Source: Euprymna scolopes
Lineage: Eukaryota; Mollusca; Cephalopoda; Sepiida; Sepiolidae
Direction: 5' to 3'
Assembly (NCBI GenBank): GCA_024364805.1
Contig: CM044515.1
Span: 79,278,233-79,298,688 of the forward strand
Length of the DNA: 20,456 bases
A program made the position numbers and the translations under genes. Below are positions 8,743-17,744 of the stretch, one piece after another; the first letter of the stretch is position 1, and each line of letters opens with the position of its first letter. The notes under the pieces are model-generated. The model saw only the letters and a program-made list of their open reading frames with translations. It had not been told where the DNA came from and made no database searches.

Positions 8743-8993
8743 TAGTTATTGTTAGTTTATATTTAAGTTTGGTATTGCTTTAAAGGTAATATTCTGTTTT
8801 TAATTTCAAATGCGATTAGAATTTTTTGTTTGTTTTTAAAAGCTATTTTAACAATAACAAAAGGTAAAAAATAAATAAATAAAAATGTAATCCATATCGG
8901 TAATTATTTCCGCAGCGTTCAATGTTAGATTTTAAGCTAAGTTTCTCCATTGTTAGGAAAAAGAAAAAGAAAAAAAAGTTGACCATTAAAACG

Positions 8994-8998
<5 letters not shown>
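8743..8998. other. AT-rich non-coding stretch
   Basis: A-rich sequence leading into the poly-A tract; nothing else recognised. Confidence 0.5.

Positions 8999-9038
<40 letters not shown>
8999..9038 (+). repeat. Poly-A tract (40 A)
   Basis: The longest A run in the window. It may be a retroposon tail, but no parent element is recognisable in the preceding 200 bases. Confidence 0.92.
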
Positions 9039-9040
<2 letters not shown>

Positions 9041-9565
9041 GCTGCAGAAAACCAGCTTTGATATTTGATTAAAGATGGAAATGGAGTTGAATGCTTCATT
9101 CCACTTTGATCACATCTACAATTTTAAATTCCCTTTTTATTTATTCCCAAATTATTTCTTGTTATTTGCATAAAGTCATAAAGCCTCCGACTTCTGACGG
9201 CTTCACCAATTTCAGGGATTAAGATGGAGATTCGATTAAAAGTTAATCCAAATTCCTAATCAGTTGCTTCTATGAACTAATCCGTTATCTTTTACACAGA
9301 CTTTATTTTTCTTTCTCCGATTTTGTTATTTTTTTTTTTTTTTCTGTGTGTTTCAAATATGAACAATCCTCTATTGACCTTGATTGGTATTAGTTAAAGT
9401 ACTATCCATGGAAACTGTTTGACCTTCCTTGGAGTTTGCGTTTTTTTAAATTTTTTTTTAAAAATCTCCAAGGTTTTCAAAATGCAGTAATGCCACATCT
9501 GTTTAACAAGTAAACACGTGTTCACATGCTGGCTTGCGTTGGACGACGAAAATTCTGTTCCTAAA
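9039..9565. other. AT-rich stretch with a small inverted repeat
   Basis: Contains the inverted repeat CCTTGGAG / CTCCAAGG (9427-9434 and 9466-9473) with an A/T-rich loop. Otherwise nothing recognised. Confidence 0.45.
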
Positions 9566-9639
9566 CCAGAAATTGAACCTGGACCGACAGGATTACTGAG
9601 TGCTCACTGCTCATCAGGTGGCACAAGTTCGATTTCTGG
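9566..9639. repeat. Inverted repeat with opposed B-box-like motifs
   Basis: Arms 9566-9580 and 9625-9639 match as inverted copies at 13 of 15 positions. Each contains a B-box-like motif, GGTTCAATTTC on the minus strand and AGTTCGATTTC on the plus strand, facing away from a 44-base spacer. This could be two tRNA-like heads inserted tail-to-tail, or a decayed foldback. Confidence 0.4.
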
Positions 9640-9997
9640 TGTTATCATCATCATCAGCTTAGATATTTGGGTGCGGTGCCTATAATTTCTATTGTCAGTG
9701 TTTTTGTTTTTTTTATATACAAGGGAATCACTACTTATCAAGGCCAGAAGGCCACTCGAGGATAAGGGTTAATGAATGTAAGGTGGTAGTTTAGTAATCG
9801 TTAATGGTGTAGATTTTGGTAGAATTTGGATTATTTAAGAGGACAGTTGAACAAGAACTTGTTTGCATTGGACTTGAAGACTACCATACTGTAATCGGCT
9901 GGGAAGTAGGCCAGTGAAACTGTGTTCCACAAGCAGACCGTTCTAGGAAAGAAACTTTGTTCATGTAATCTGTGTTTAGATTTAGGCACAGATAGAG

Positions 9998-10272
9998 TTG
10001 GTTGGTTGTTTGTTTTTGTTTTACGGCATATCAACCTTTTTCAGGTTATTTAATGCCGAATCTAGTTATTTTGAGGAACGATTTTTAATGGAGTATATTT
10101 TTTTTTAAGTCACATTCTATTTAACCCATAGTTGGGACCCTAACAGGTACTACCACTCCGGGTCAGAGTGGGCCTGGGAGCAATGGCAATTAAAGGGTGG
10201 CTCCACACTCCCCAAGCCCCCGCAAGGTGGGGCCTCACCATCGGATATAGTTTAAGGTCATATCCAGGACCA
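9998..10272 (-). mobile_element. SINE A, short 5' form
   Basis: A 275-bp retroposon in minus orientation, flanked by ACAGATAGAG (9988-9997) and ACAGATGGAG (10273-10282), a 10-bp target-site duplication with one difference. Minus-strand order is TGGTCCTGGATATGACC start, a GC-rich core containing GGAGTGTGGAGCCACCC, TTAGGGTCCCAAC, then GGTTGATATGCCG and an (AACC)-type tail. By eye it is roughly 95 percent like SINE B. It has no coding capacity and would depend on LINE enzymes. It lies in the same orientation as the LINE it interrupts. Confidence 0.85.
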
Positions 10273-10326
10273 ACAGATGGAGAGTATGGGAAATTGTTGG
10301 TAGTGGGTGTAGCTAGTCGAGTATTT

Positions 10327-10350
10327 TTGTGTGTGTGTGTGTGCGCGCGA
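10327..10350. repeat. (GT)n microsatellite inside LINE copy
   Basis: A GT run followed by CGCG inside the LINE at a spot that is A-rich in sister copies, so it has expanded after insertion or in the source copy. Confidence 0.8.
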
Positions 10351-10610
10351 AAGTTTGGCAAAGGGGAACCATAGATTGTAGCTCAGTCGAGCACTTGCCA
10401 TGAAAATAGCAGAGCAAAGACAGCCTTGCAACGTCTATTCTGTGGAAAAAAGGCTGCATGGAAGAGAAAAGGGTATCAGCTACGATGTTTCGAAGTTGAT
10501 TTTGAACTCGATCAAGGCAAGATAGGGCGCGCTGAGCAGCTCTTGCCCAAATGTGGCAACGGCACTCCATTTTAGTTTGCATTTGGCTTTTTTACAGATA
10601 GAGTACAGTT

Positions 10611-11304
10611 TAATTATTGTTACTGGGTTAGTGTTTAGGAGATATGGAGAAAAATTATGATATCTAAACCGTGCGTAATTATGAAAGTTTAAATTTAATG
10701 ATTGGTTGAAGGGTTTGCGTAAACTGTTAAATGTTGAGACTATCCGTTTCCTAGCAAGGTCCAACTTTGAGTGTATGTAGTACGTTACACATTAATGATG
10801 TAAAAATTTGCATTAGAAAACATAATGATGCATTCTTAGAATGTGTGTTTTTAAATATTTTTAATTTTCATTTTGTTATTTTTTTTTTAATGAATTTTTC
10901 ATAATTCATTGTTCAGCGTTATTATTGATTTTAATTTAAAATCTATATCAGTTGAATGTCGATTTCTCCGCGGCGACTGTAAGGATCTTGGCCTTTTGCG
11001 TGCGCAGGCGTCAGTACGTGCGGTATGGTCGCTTCTTTGCCTACTTATAAATTATGATACAATAAAGTCTAAAAATCATCTCCCTCCTCCATCCCCCTTT
11101 TTCTGTTTATATCTATTGATCTATCTCTTATATCTATCTATCTCTCTCTCTCTTGCCTGGTGAAAAGTGTCAGCCCTTGCTGCAAATTAATTTTAAATAA
11201 TTTACATTGAACACACATAGAATAATTTATTTGATGTTTGCCTAGCCCATTTTGACCCAGTGGCTATAATTTAAAGTATTTTATTGGATTAATGGAAGAT
11301 TTCT

Positions 11305-11308
<4 letters not shown>
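10611..11308. other. Unassigned stretch with CpG-rich patch
   Basis: A CpG-rich patch at about 10965-11030 contains GCGTGCGCAGGCG, which resembles an NRF1 site, and ends near a GTAAGG that could be read as a splice donor. No exon is demonstrable. A TATC/CT microsatellite lies at 11131-11154. Confidence 0.4.

Positions 11309-11346
<38 letters not shown>
11309..11346 (-). repeat. Poly-T tract (38 T)
   Basis: Uninterrupted T run; no associated element recognised. Confidence 0.92.
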
Positions 11347-11949
11347 CAAAAATTTTTTTTTTTATTTCGTACTTTCATATATATATTTTTTTCTATTGCT
11401 TGAAAATTATTTATTAGAATTATATGTAAAATAAAAGGAATTAATAAAATTCTTCGAATTATTATTTTTGATTCTATTCTGTCATTTCCTTGTAGATTTA
11501 TCTGAGTTTAGCTACAAAGATGGTTCGGGTTTTCTTACTTTGGTGTTTTTTTTTTTTATATATAATTTTTTTTTTTTTTTTTGTTAATGACCCCCTTCCG
11601 TCCTTCCCCCCTTCACTATATCCTCTGCCAACCTCTTTTATTCACGTCTTACATCTGCCCATAGAAAACATTTCTTGGAGAAAAATCCCTATAAAGGGAA
11701 TTATTCTTCTTAATTTGATGTATAATTGGCAAATTGAATTATATAATTTAGAGAATTTTCTATGAAAGGATAACTATTGCAAAAGGTGCATCTTGAATGA
11801 TCAAAAATACTTCGCGGTTTTGTTTGTTCCGCAGTTCAACATCGGCTAATAAAACCGGGCTGGAGAGTGTGGTGATGGAGTGAAGCAAATAAGCAAATAA
11901 TAATAATCTTGGCATGCATCCATTTAAACTGTGCGCTTATCGATGCTGC
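11347..11949. other. AT-rich non-coding stretch
   Basis: T runs and C-rich patches around 11590-11620. No gene or repeat family recognised. Confidence 0.5.
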
Positions 11950-12325
11950 TTCAACTGGAAACACGACAGACCAATGAGAATCTCATTTCAACTTAAAAAT
12001 ACATAAATTTGACAATACATAGACTTGCATGGACATATCTGGAAATGTTACTTTAAATTCAAACTTAAGTGTAACAGACCACAGAAAATATTATTTTCAG
12101 CTTAATTCTAACAGACTATCTTTTACTTAGACACATAAAAGAGGCGACTATTCATTCTACATATTTAACGATGAAAACACGATTTCCAACTCTAACATGA
12201 CAGACAATGAGAGAATACTATTTCAGAGTCCAGAGTGACAGACCATAAAAAATGTTTCCCACTCTGGCGTGACCAGCAATAGGAAAATTGCTGTTTCCGA
12301 CTCTGGCGTGACATACTGGCAGACA
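11950..12325. repeat. Degenerate minisatellite, unit about 34-39 bp
   Basis: A motif close to CTCTGGCGTGACAGAC then AATGAGAAAAT and TTTCC recurs. The TGAC anchor falls at 12198, 12236, 12270 and 12309, so units are 38, 34 and 39 bp. Older, more diverged units are visible near 11963 and 12072. Divergence rises towards the left edge. Confidence 0.6.
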
Positions 12326-13301
12326 AAGCCTCTCATCGAATTATCATGACACACCCAAAAAAGGTTTTAACAAAAAAATAAAAAATACAAAAATTAACAT
12401 TATATTAATATAATGCGTATGATTTTTTTTTTTAATTTTATTTTTTATCAGTGACCCTTAACATTTCTGAATAAAAAAAAAATATAAATAAGATCTACAG
12501 TAAATAAATGTGTTTTAAAGCCCCTTTCTTGTCCATTTTCTCCGCTTCTGTAAGTTAATGTTTCTTTTAATGGTTTGTTGTTTCAATATATATTCAAGGT
12601 TTATATCATTTCAGTGATACTTTCCTTTTGTTTCTCAATTTTTTTCTTTTAATAAATGAATATTTTCAGCTTCGATTTAGATTTTTTTTCTTATTGTATT
12701 ATTTTTATAATATATATGTTAATATTTCGCTTACGTCAAAACTCCTCAGCGTGGCTATATATAATTGTTCTGCTGTTTGCACAATTCAAATCTTGGAATA
12801 AAGTCAGCATAGACTTTCAACGGCCATTATAATAGTAATCTCCGAGAATATGTCCTCCCAAGGGAGGTAACTTGAGTAATATTGTTTAATCAAAAGCTAT
12901 TCATATTTATCAAAGACATCATCCTTGAAGGGTGCTTTAAATATGGTTTGAAGCTGATACCACATTCAAATCAGATGGAAGCACGAGTACAATGATATTC
13001 TGTAGTGACGTATACAGGATATAAGAGAATCAGACTTGATCATGGCCAGGCCCAAGCACCTTGTGTTTCCTGGGTCACAAGCAAGATCATCCTTTGTTTA
13101 ATCTATTTAGAAGTAAGAAACACCCAAATCTCTTTCAATATATATAAGAATAAGTTTTAAAAGAAATGGAAAATTTCACATAACGTTAGTTCAAGCAAGA
13201 AAATGGAATCTTCCATGAGAAGTTGTGGGAATGGAAATTCCCAGGCTAACACGATTATCGCCCTTTAACTGATAACCGAAGAGCGACACAGCCACGTGAC
13301 T
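12326..13301. other. AT-rich non-coding stretch
   Basis: A short inverted repeat CCTCCC / GGGAGG sits at 12854-12867. Otherwise no gene, RNA or repeat family is recognised up to the left target-site copy of SINE B. Confidence 0.5.
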
Positions 13302-13312
13302 TCCTGTGTCTC

Positions 13313-13582
13313 TGTCCTGGATATGACCTAAAACTATATTCGATGGTGAGGCTCCACCTTGCGGGTCTTGGGGAGTGTGGAGCCACCCTTTAATTGCCAT
13401 TGCTCCCAGGTCCACTCTGACCCGAAGTGGTAGTACTTGTTAGGGTCCCAACTATGGGTTAAATAGAATGTGACTTAAAAAAAATATAGACTCCATTAAA
13501 AATCGTTCCTCAAAATAACTAGATTCAGCATTAAATAACCTGAAAAAGGTTGATATGCCGTAAAAAAAAACCAACCAACCAA
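13313..13582 (+). mobile_element. SINE B, short 5' form
   Basis: A 270-bp retroposon flanked by perfect 11-bp direct repeats TCCTGTGTCTC (13302-13312 and 13583-13593), the target-site duplication expected for LINE-driven insertion. It starts TGTCCTGGATATGACC, carries the same GC-rich core and TTAGGGTCCCAAC segment as SINE A, and ends CCGTAAAAA with an (AACC)-type tail. It shares the central ATGTGACTTAAAA segment with SINE A, which SINE C lacks. No coding capacity. No clear Pol III box is visible in this short form. Confidence 0.9.
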
Positions 13583-13593
13583 TCCTGTGTCTC

Positions 13594-14084
13594 ATATTTC
13601 TTCCTCTTTTCTGCTGAACGCTAGACCAATCATGATGTGACAGAAACCGCTCCGGTGGCATCAGCCACCAACAGCGGTCCTGACTAACCGTCAGTGTCTC
13701 GCAGCTATCAATCGCAAGTAACAAACTTTTATTCTCAACAAACTCTCATTCTCTCTATCTGTATTCTTAATATTTCTCATGTAAATAAATCTGCATTCTT
13801 TCACTAATATATATGTAAATAAATATATATGTGTTTTTGTCATCATTATGCGACCTTTTGCTTTTAAACCCTTCTACCATCCAATACATTCACCATACAT
13901 ATGGGGACGGGATCGTCTATCACACAAGTAAACCATCCTGTTCCCACCACAAAGTCCAATAAGGTTATACCTATATGCTAGGATATGACGTCATAGACGG
14001 CATGATAATGTAATTAAAGTAAAACCTGGCCAGTAAGGATCCAGAAGGACATGCATTGCATAGATATGCGAATGATATGATGGA
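13594..14084. other. Unassigned stretch
   Basis: A perfect CRE palindrome TGACGTCA lies at 13986-13993, and a CCAAT-like CCAATCA near 13626. No gene start can be tied to them. AT-rich tracts fill 13760-13850. Confidence 0.4.
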
Positions 14085-14370
14085 TGTGTGATGCTAGTCT
14101 TAAAAGCGAGTTTAGTTGTGATAACCTCAGAGGAAGATTAAATCTGGACAGTATGGAGAAAAGTAGACTTAGTTGGTATGGTCGTGTTGAATGGATAAGA
14201 GTTCTTGGGTTAGTGGATGTTAAGAGCTGAGGTATCAGAAGGTCAAGGAAAAACAGGAGAGGGAGTGATGAGGATGGATTTGAGAGAAAGAGGGATAAAG
14301 ACCTGTCCAGAAATGTTAATTTGGAAATCGATTTATTAAAAGCCGTCAAATGCGTGCTAGTATGTAAAAT
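14085..14370 (+). pseudogene. Second LINE family, reverse-transcriptase C-terminus
   Basis: In the frame from 14153 the peptide MEKSRLSWYGRVEW is followed by a basic, Arg/Gly-rich stretch, after one stop. This fits the C-terminal part of a different group of LINE reverse transcriptases, which commonly read RWFGHVERM then GRRRRGRP-like and a KTW segment. The match is by recognition only. A 111-codon frame on the opposite strand (14014-14349) is its antisense shadow. No 5' part is present. Confidence 0.55.
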
Positions 14371-14560
14371 GGATGTTCAACCAAATATGATGTTCTCAGC
14401 TACTAAAAACGGAACAAGAAATTTATGAAAATTCTGTTTTTCATAATCTATAGATGTGGTGCTTAACGACAAGATTTAACCCCCCCCCACACACACACAC
14501 AAAATTGTGTATTAAAACGTTTATTCTATTCCAAGGCCAGATGCCGCTAACCTTAATAAT

Positions 14561-14817
14561 CTTTTCCCCAGAACTGCCTGCTGGTGGAACACTGTTCCGC
14601 TGTCCTACTTTCCAGTTGAATACAACATGGTAGTCTTCAAATCCAATATAAACAAGTTCTTGATGAGCCATCTCCATAAATAATTAAATTCTACTCAATT
14701 TACACCATTAATGTGTACTACACTACCACTTTACAGTCATTAACCTTTATCCTCGAGTGGCATTCGAGCCTTATCCCAAGTCGCCGCTTGTCAAGTGGTG
14801 ACTCCCTACTAAAAAAA
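14561..14817 (+). pseudogene. LINE 3' end, main family
   Basis: The last coding block reads WWNTVPLSYFPVEYN then MVVFKSNINKFLMS and a stop near 14682, followed by the family's 3' UTR with CCTCGAGTGGCATTC and AAGTGGTGACTCC and a short A run (14811-14817). Similarity may begin earlier: the C9-(AC)n tract at 14481-14502 lies where other copies have C tracts followed by A-rich sequence. Strongly 5'-truncated. Confidence 0.78.
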
Positions 14818-15440
14818 CTCGTGTTAGGGTTTTCTAAACTTCTACTGAGCTCTACCTGCTTCCTTGCGTTTACCCCATGAGCCACCAAACTATGCAAACT
14901 ACGATGACTCGGAAATATATTAACTTATAACTGGAAATCCTATATCCGACCTTTTGTCTTAATCTCTGCCTCCCCCCTCCCAATCAATAGTAACTGACTA
15001 CTTCATTGCTCATCCTCTCTGACACTCCTAGCTCTCTGCTCATCTTATTTCCGATCGTCTTTGTGAATCATTTTTTTTTCACATTGTCCGGGGTCTTGGC
15101 TCTGGTGGGGGTGGGGAACAGTTCATAACATTGCACTATTTAAATAAATGAACTCTATCAGGGATCTGCTGGTACCCTGCTTTTCATAAGAACAGCGAAG
15201 GGACCTATAGAAAGTTGATTGGACTAGTCTTTTAATTGACCTCAACAAACTGATCAAGAGCTTCAATAAATACTGGTTATTGGAACGAGTTTACAATGGA
15301 AAGTGACTCGCCTTGAGTCGCAGGCTAGTTTCTGAATTAACTGCTTGAATAAGCGAAATACGCCTGCTCATATCGCGTTCAAAATGTCATTGATTCGTCA
15401 GCAAAAGTAATCATTTACCTAGCAGAACGTGGTTCACTGC
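14818..15440. other. Unassigned stretch
   Basis: More balanced base composition than average, with no coding-like frame, RNA gene or family repeat that I recognise. Confidence 0.45.
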
Positions 15441-15508
15441 ATTGTCTCTGATGTAATAGATAGAAGAGTCTCATAATCTGAAGAAAAGTTCAATCCCTAT
15501 ACAGGTAA
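15441..15508 (+). pseudogene. tRNA-Met(CAT)-like relic
   Basis: AGTCTCATAATCTGAAG (15467-15483) is the anticodon arm and loop of elongator tRNA-Met, with anticodon CAT. An A-box-like TGATGTAATAGATAG precedes it and a B-box-like AGTTCAATCCC follows. The D-arm side is shortened by a few bases and the acceptor stem does not pair, so this is a pseudogene or SINE head. An 18-base T run follows at 15519-15536. Confidence 0.65.
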
Positions 15509-15544
15509 TACATTTTCATTTTTTTTTTTTTTTTTTGTAGTAAC

Positions 15545-15778
15545 TTCTCGATCCTGCAACCTCTTTCTGATTAGAAAAGAGATTGCTGCTCTTTCTCTAT
15601 TATATTGTTATTTTTATGATAGATTGGAGCTCAGTCGATCACCTATGTTCCCTGCCCCCCTAAAACATTCACAACAAAAACTCCTCTAGCTACAGCCACT
15701 AAATAATTTTCCTTTCATATGTATGTAAAACTAAACGGAACTTCCATGAACAAAGTTTCTTTCCTAGAACTATACAAC
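15545..15778 (+). pseudogene. LINE 3' fragment, plus strand
   Basis: Matches the region after the reverse transcriptase in the main LINE family: a CTCTTTCTCTATTATAT segment, then GGAGCTCAGTCGA, C tract, CTAGCTACAGCC and GAACAAAGTTTCTTTCC. It stops abruptly near the point where the minus-strand copy 15797-16145 begins. The missing 3' part could be the fragment resuming at 16163. Confidence 0.7.
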
Positions 15779-15796
15779 TTACTACACTTACTGGTT

Positions 15797-16145
15797 GTTT
15801 TTTTAATTTATTTTTTTTACAAGGGAGTCACCACTTACCAAGGATTGAAGACCACTCAAGTATAAGGGTTAATGAATGTAAGGTATTAGTGTAGTGATCA
15901 ATCGTTACAATTGGGTAGAATTTAATTATTTAAGGGGACGGCTCAACAAGAACTTATTTACATTAGACTTGATGGCTACTGTATTGTAATTGACCGGGAA
16001 GCAGACCAGTGGAATAGTTCCACAGGCAGGCAGTTCTGGGTAAGAATCTTTGTTCATGGAATCTGTTTTTAGATTCCTCCACAGATAGTGGAGGAAATTG
16101 TTGATAGTTTTTGTAACTAGTCGAGTGTTTTTTTTGCTGTTTTTT
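15797..16145 (-). pseudogene. LINE 3' fragment, minus strand
   Basis: Minus-strand LINE 3' end with its T-rich tail at 15797-15819, the GGTGACTCCCTTG terminus, the block ending FLLSRPLK, the CLWNYSTGLLPGQLQ or frame-shifted equivalent, and TINNFLHYL. The 5' edge is near 16145 in T-rich sequence. It is opposite in orientation to both neighbours, consistent with insertion of this copy into an older plus-strand LINE. Confidence 0.75.
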
Positions 16146-16162
16146 TTTGGTGAAATTTTGGT

Positions 16163-16290
16163 CGTTTTCAAGTCCAGTGTTAATAAGTTTTTTGTAAATA
16201 ATTTGAAGTATCATTACTAATCCTCACTGCGTTGTCTCTTCATCCACCTGACGCTCATTAACTCTTATCCTTGACTAGTCTTCATGATAA
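16163..16290 (+). pseudogene. LINE 3' terminus remnant
   Basis: Begins TTTCAAGTCCAGTGTTAATA, the family's VFKSNVNKF codons, then a diverged 3' UTR with ACTCTTATCCTTGACTAGTC. Best read as the continuation of the fragment at 15545-15778 beyond the inserted minus-strand copy. Confidence 0.6.
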
Positions 16291-16585
16291 CAACTCGTTT
16301 AGCTATAACCATTATAAATAATTTTTTTCTTGCTGTGTATGTAATACTAAATGGAACTTCAATCAGAAAAGCTTCTTTCCAAGAACTATCCAGCTGGCTA
16401 CAATATGGTTGTTTTCAAGTCCAATTTAAACAAATTGTTATTGAACCGCCCTTTTAAATGATCAAATTCTGGCCAGTTTCATCGATTGTTACCAATCCTC
16501 ACTGTTGTCTAACCGTTTACCTGGCTAACAAATTATCCTTGAGTAGCCTTTTGGCTTTGATAAGCGTTGCTTGTTTGTACATAAA
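16291..16585 (+). pseudogene. LINE 3' fragment, second plus-strand copy
   Basis: Starts in the CTCGTTTAGCTATAACC segment, passes through the TGTATGTAATACTAAATGG insert-like motif also seen at 15718-15740, and runs to TTATCCTTGAGTAGCC and TTTGATAAGCG. The shared motif marks it as the same subfamily as 15545-15778. Coding block is broken by stops and lacks the WNT segment. Confidence 0.65.
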
Positions 16586-17233
16586 AGCTCCGCCCTCTTA
16601 AGAAAGAACTATATTTCTGTCTGCAAAACTCTTAACGATTCATTAAATTCTGGTTGGTTGATTTAAGGTTTAATTGATTAACTAATCAAAATTAATCTGG
16701 ATTAAACATTTTTTTTAAGTTTGCATCTTTCAAAAGCGAACAAGAAATTTGATTACTCACCCCAATAAACATTCGAAATTCTTTAATGAGAAAGAAATTG
16801 ATTATTGAAACACGGTTGCTGATGCATGTTAATAATGGAAGCAGTCTTGTTTTTGAAGAATATTGACTGATTTTGTGATGATGATGATGATGATGGCGGC
16901 GGTGTGGAGAAATGGATCTCATAAAGATGGGCTTTCGGAAAATAAGAACCAACAAAATTTACCGGATGCTTTAGGGATATGTTAAGGTGGGTAAGACTAG
17001 TCAAATAAGAGACGATTTTTGTTGTTGTTAAAATGGGATTGTACGTTTTTTCCTCCCTTTGCCATTTTCTCCTGTAGATTTACCGAAATGCTCAAGGAGG
17101 CATTAAAAAAATCTTATTTTCTAGTAATGTAATTTCATCAGTCAGTCATACTGAAGGTCATTCACTTGACCTTGAGAACAAATTTCTCTTTTTATGCGAA
17201 CATGATTAATAAAAGACGTTTTACCAGCGGAAT
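16586..17233. other. Unassigned stretch with (GAT)n
   Basis: A short GAT repeat lies at 16877-16895. On the minus strand it gives a His-rich frame that is an artefact. No gene or family repeat recognised. Confidence 0.5.
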
Positions 17234-17284
17234 ATCTTCCTTGTCCTTTTGGCTAAGAATAAGATGTAGTATCTGTTCTGATAC
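17234..17284 (+). pseudogene. U2 snRNA 5'-end pseudogene
   Basis: The first about 45 bases of U2 are recognisable: CCTTTTGGCTAAGA of stem-loop I, then GTAGTATCTGTTCT, which contains the branch-site recognition sequence GTAGTA. After GTTCT the sequence jumps to GATAC, as if the first arm and loop of stem IIa were lost. The Sm site and 3' stem-loops are not recognisable. It is a 5' fragment, either a retropseudogene or the head of a U2-derived SINE. Confidence 0.68.
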
Positions 17285-17289
17285 TACAT
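17264..17289 (+). repeat. Perfect hairpin at U2 branch-recognition sequence
   Basis: ATGTAGTATC and GATACTACAT pair perfectly over 10 bp around loop TGTTCT. The left arm includes the U2 GTAGTA element, so in RNA form it would be paired and hidden. Confidence 0.85.
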
Positions 17290-17716
17290 TTCACTTTTTC
17301 TGTCCTCGGTCAGTAGAGGAGAAATCCTTCTAGAATGAGACAATTCCTCTCTATTTTTTTTTTCCTATGCAGAGTCCCCCTATTTGGGGAGCTGGATTTT
17401 CTTCACATTAAAAACCGACCTTGTGTCTTACTCTGCCCTCGTGGGGAGGCAAGTAAATAGGAACATTAAAGAATATTCAAAAATTTGTTTCTGAATTTTT
17501 TAGATGAAAATTTGTAATCTTTGGATTAGTTCTCATCTTGAGTTTTATTCGCACAACATTTCAGCTGGTGTAATCTCCAATATTCTTTGGGAGTATCTTG
17601 TCAAATTCGGGAATCTTCACAAAATTTTGAATAGATCCCTTTATTTAATCTATGTGTAGTATGTCACGATCGTGGGAAACTAACCTCTAAACACTAAGGT
17701 TCACATGTACGTTTTC
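17290..17716. other. Unassigned stretch downstream of U2 relic
   Basis: Contains a CCCC / GGGG mini-hairpin near 17376-17390 and a segment CTCGTGGGGAGGCAAG that looks like SINE body sequence, but I cannot assign a family. It may be the body of a U2-headed element. Confidence 0.35.
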
Positions 17717-17744
17717 TTTTTTTTTTTTTTTTTTTTTTTTTTTT
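17717..17744 (-). repeat. Poly-T tract (28 T)
   Basis: Uninterrupted T run, with no recognised parent element. Confidence 0.9.

Larger units (their letters stand above)
9700..10610 (-). pseudogene. LINE 3' end, interrupted by SINE A
   Basis: Read on the minus strand this is the same LINE family as at 5690-6455. An MECRCHIWARAAQRALSCL segment (near 10500-10575) matches MEYCCHIW of other copies; LSLLCYFHGKCSTEL follows; then, beyond SINE A (9998-10272), a CLWNTVSLAYFP block and FKSNANKFLFNCPLK precede the stop near 9835. The 3' UTR with TTGATAAGTAGTGAT ends at a T run (9701-9714) that is the poly-A tail on this strand. A (CA)n tract at about 10327-10345 has expanded inside the copy. The sequence upstream of 10610 on this strand loses similarity. 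Truncated and dead. Confidence 0.82.

Noticed and set aside
10140-10374. Open frames in both directions containing a GWLHTPQ-type peptide
   Set aside because: These lie in SINE A; the same peptide appears in SINE B (13191-13415). Repeated translation of a non-coding repeat.
13986-13993. CRE palindrome TGACGTCA as a promoter element
   Set aside because: An 8-bp match with no gene start nearby is not enough.
14014-14349. 111-codon minus-strand frame
   Set aside because: Antisense of a LINE reverse-transcriptase fragment.
16692-17004. His-rich and Ser-rich minus-strand frames
   Set aside because: Translation of a short GAT repeat.
17290-17460. 3' half of U2 snRNA downstream of the 5' fragment
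   Set aside because: A few short matches such as CGACCT, but no Sm site and no consistent alignment.
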